NCBI GenBank assembly: GCA_009746045.1
Contig: RPFO01000154.1
Coordinates: 631,496-693,495 of the forward strand
Direction: 5' to 3'
Length of the DNA stretch: 62,000 bases
Origin: Mesostigma viride
Lineage: Eukaryota; Streptophyta; Mesostigmatophyceae; Mesostigmatales; Mesostigmataceae
The translations under genes were made by a program, and so were the position numbers. The notes beneath the pieces are model-generated. The model had not been told where the DNA came from. It saw only the letters and a list, made by a program, of their open reading frames with translations, and did no database searches. Below are positions 61,708-62,000 of this stretch, piece by piece. Position 1 is the stretch's first letter; each line of letters begins with the position of its first letter.

Positions 61708-61787
61708 TATGGCCGACCTACCTTCAGCTCCGGCAGAGCGCAAGGGGGAAGCCAGTATACTGGAGGGGGGCGGTCATCCACGTTGAC
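61708..61787 (+). pseudogene. LINE ORF1-like protein, part 3 of 3 (3' end)
   Basis: Joined through CGAGC to 33451, the frame reads RRREL then WPTYLQLRQSARGKPVYWRG, a typical end of L1-type ORF1 proteins, with TGA at 61785-61787. A short non-coding stretch with no ORF2 follows. Confidence 0.7.
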
Positions 61788-61903
61788 CACAAGCCCTGGC
61801 AGCCCCCTCCTGCCACCTCAGACTAGGAATATATGTACCAGTAGTGTAGATTAGTAAGGCTTAGCCTAGCATGTGGCCCACGCGCATGTGCGCCCACAAT
61901 GGC

Positions 61904-62000
61904 CCCCATGGATGATGCCTTCAACATTTAGCCATGCTTTGTCTATAATGGGACCCCCATGGATGTTGCATTAAGAATTTAGCCATGCTATGCCATGCAG
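61904..62000 (+). repeat. Dispersed repeat, copy 2 (cut by window end)
   Basis: Nearly identical to 25285-25390 in the same orientation; runs off the window. Confidence 0.85.

Overview
The window looks like nuclear DNA of a unicellular green alga or a similar microalga. This is inferred from GT-AG introns, GC-rich exons, abundant low-complexity arrays, a multi-exon NADPH-oxidase gene, Ty1/copia-like retroelements and non-LTR (LINE) remnants. Species cannot be told from the sequence. No bacterial operon structure, CRISPR array or rRNA gene was seen.

Positions 1-25.5 kb are host-like sequence. A C-rich satellite (1-1195) is followed by a CCCA/CCCG array. A NOX/ferric-reductase-superfamily gene follows, with eleven exons recognisable between 2793 and 16141. 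Its introns are long and carry tandem echoes of the splice junctions. Its NADPH-binding domain is split by a low-complexity insert and by extra membrane segments. A 1.3 kb GGAT/GGGT/GGGC array lies downstream. Then come a single-exon TylF-type methyltransferase (18334-19026, minus), a thioredoxin-like gene (20636-21082, plus), two 5'-truncated LINE reverse-transcriptase remnants (22.5-24.4 kb) and small foldback repeats with AT-rich cores.

Positions 26.0-61.8 kb are a nest of mobile elements whose borders can be read from target-site duplications. A LINE ORF1-like reading frame (26061-61787 in three pieces) is interrupted twice. The first interruption is copia-1 (26311-32470, minus strand, duplication CCACC). 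The second is copia-2 (33452-61702, plus strand, duplication CGAGC). Copia-2 carries a 391-bp insertion with 12-bp direct repeats, a 661-bp short-terminal-repeat element (TRIM-1, duplication TGTAT) and a 19.1-kb terminal-inverted-repeat DNA transposon (41729-60870, putative duplication ATA). The DNA transposon encodes a PHD-finger protein (minus) and a large protein with a GHTHxDxD motif, possibly its transposase (plus). It is itself interrupted by copia-3 (45150-52943, minus) and by a 1037-bp palindromic element (TRIM-2, 58405-59441, duplication TCCTG).

The most notable result is a set of shared oddities in these LTR elements. All five begin AGTT and end AACT instead of TG...CA. The three copia-like elements order their domains gag-integrase-protease-reverse transcriptase-RNase H, with the protease-like domain after the integrase. 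Their reverse transcriptase has HGDD where YxDD is usual. The two small elements have terminal repeats that are cloverleaf-like palindromes and carry a tRNA T-arm/B-box sequence next to one repeat. Together these suggest a divergent copia lineage with non-autonomous derivatives. Many reading frames are broken at homopolymers although LTR pairs are about 99% alike, so some breaks may be assembly errors.
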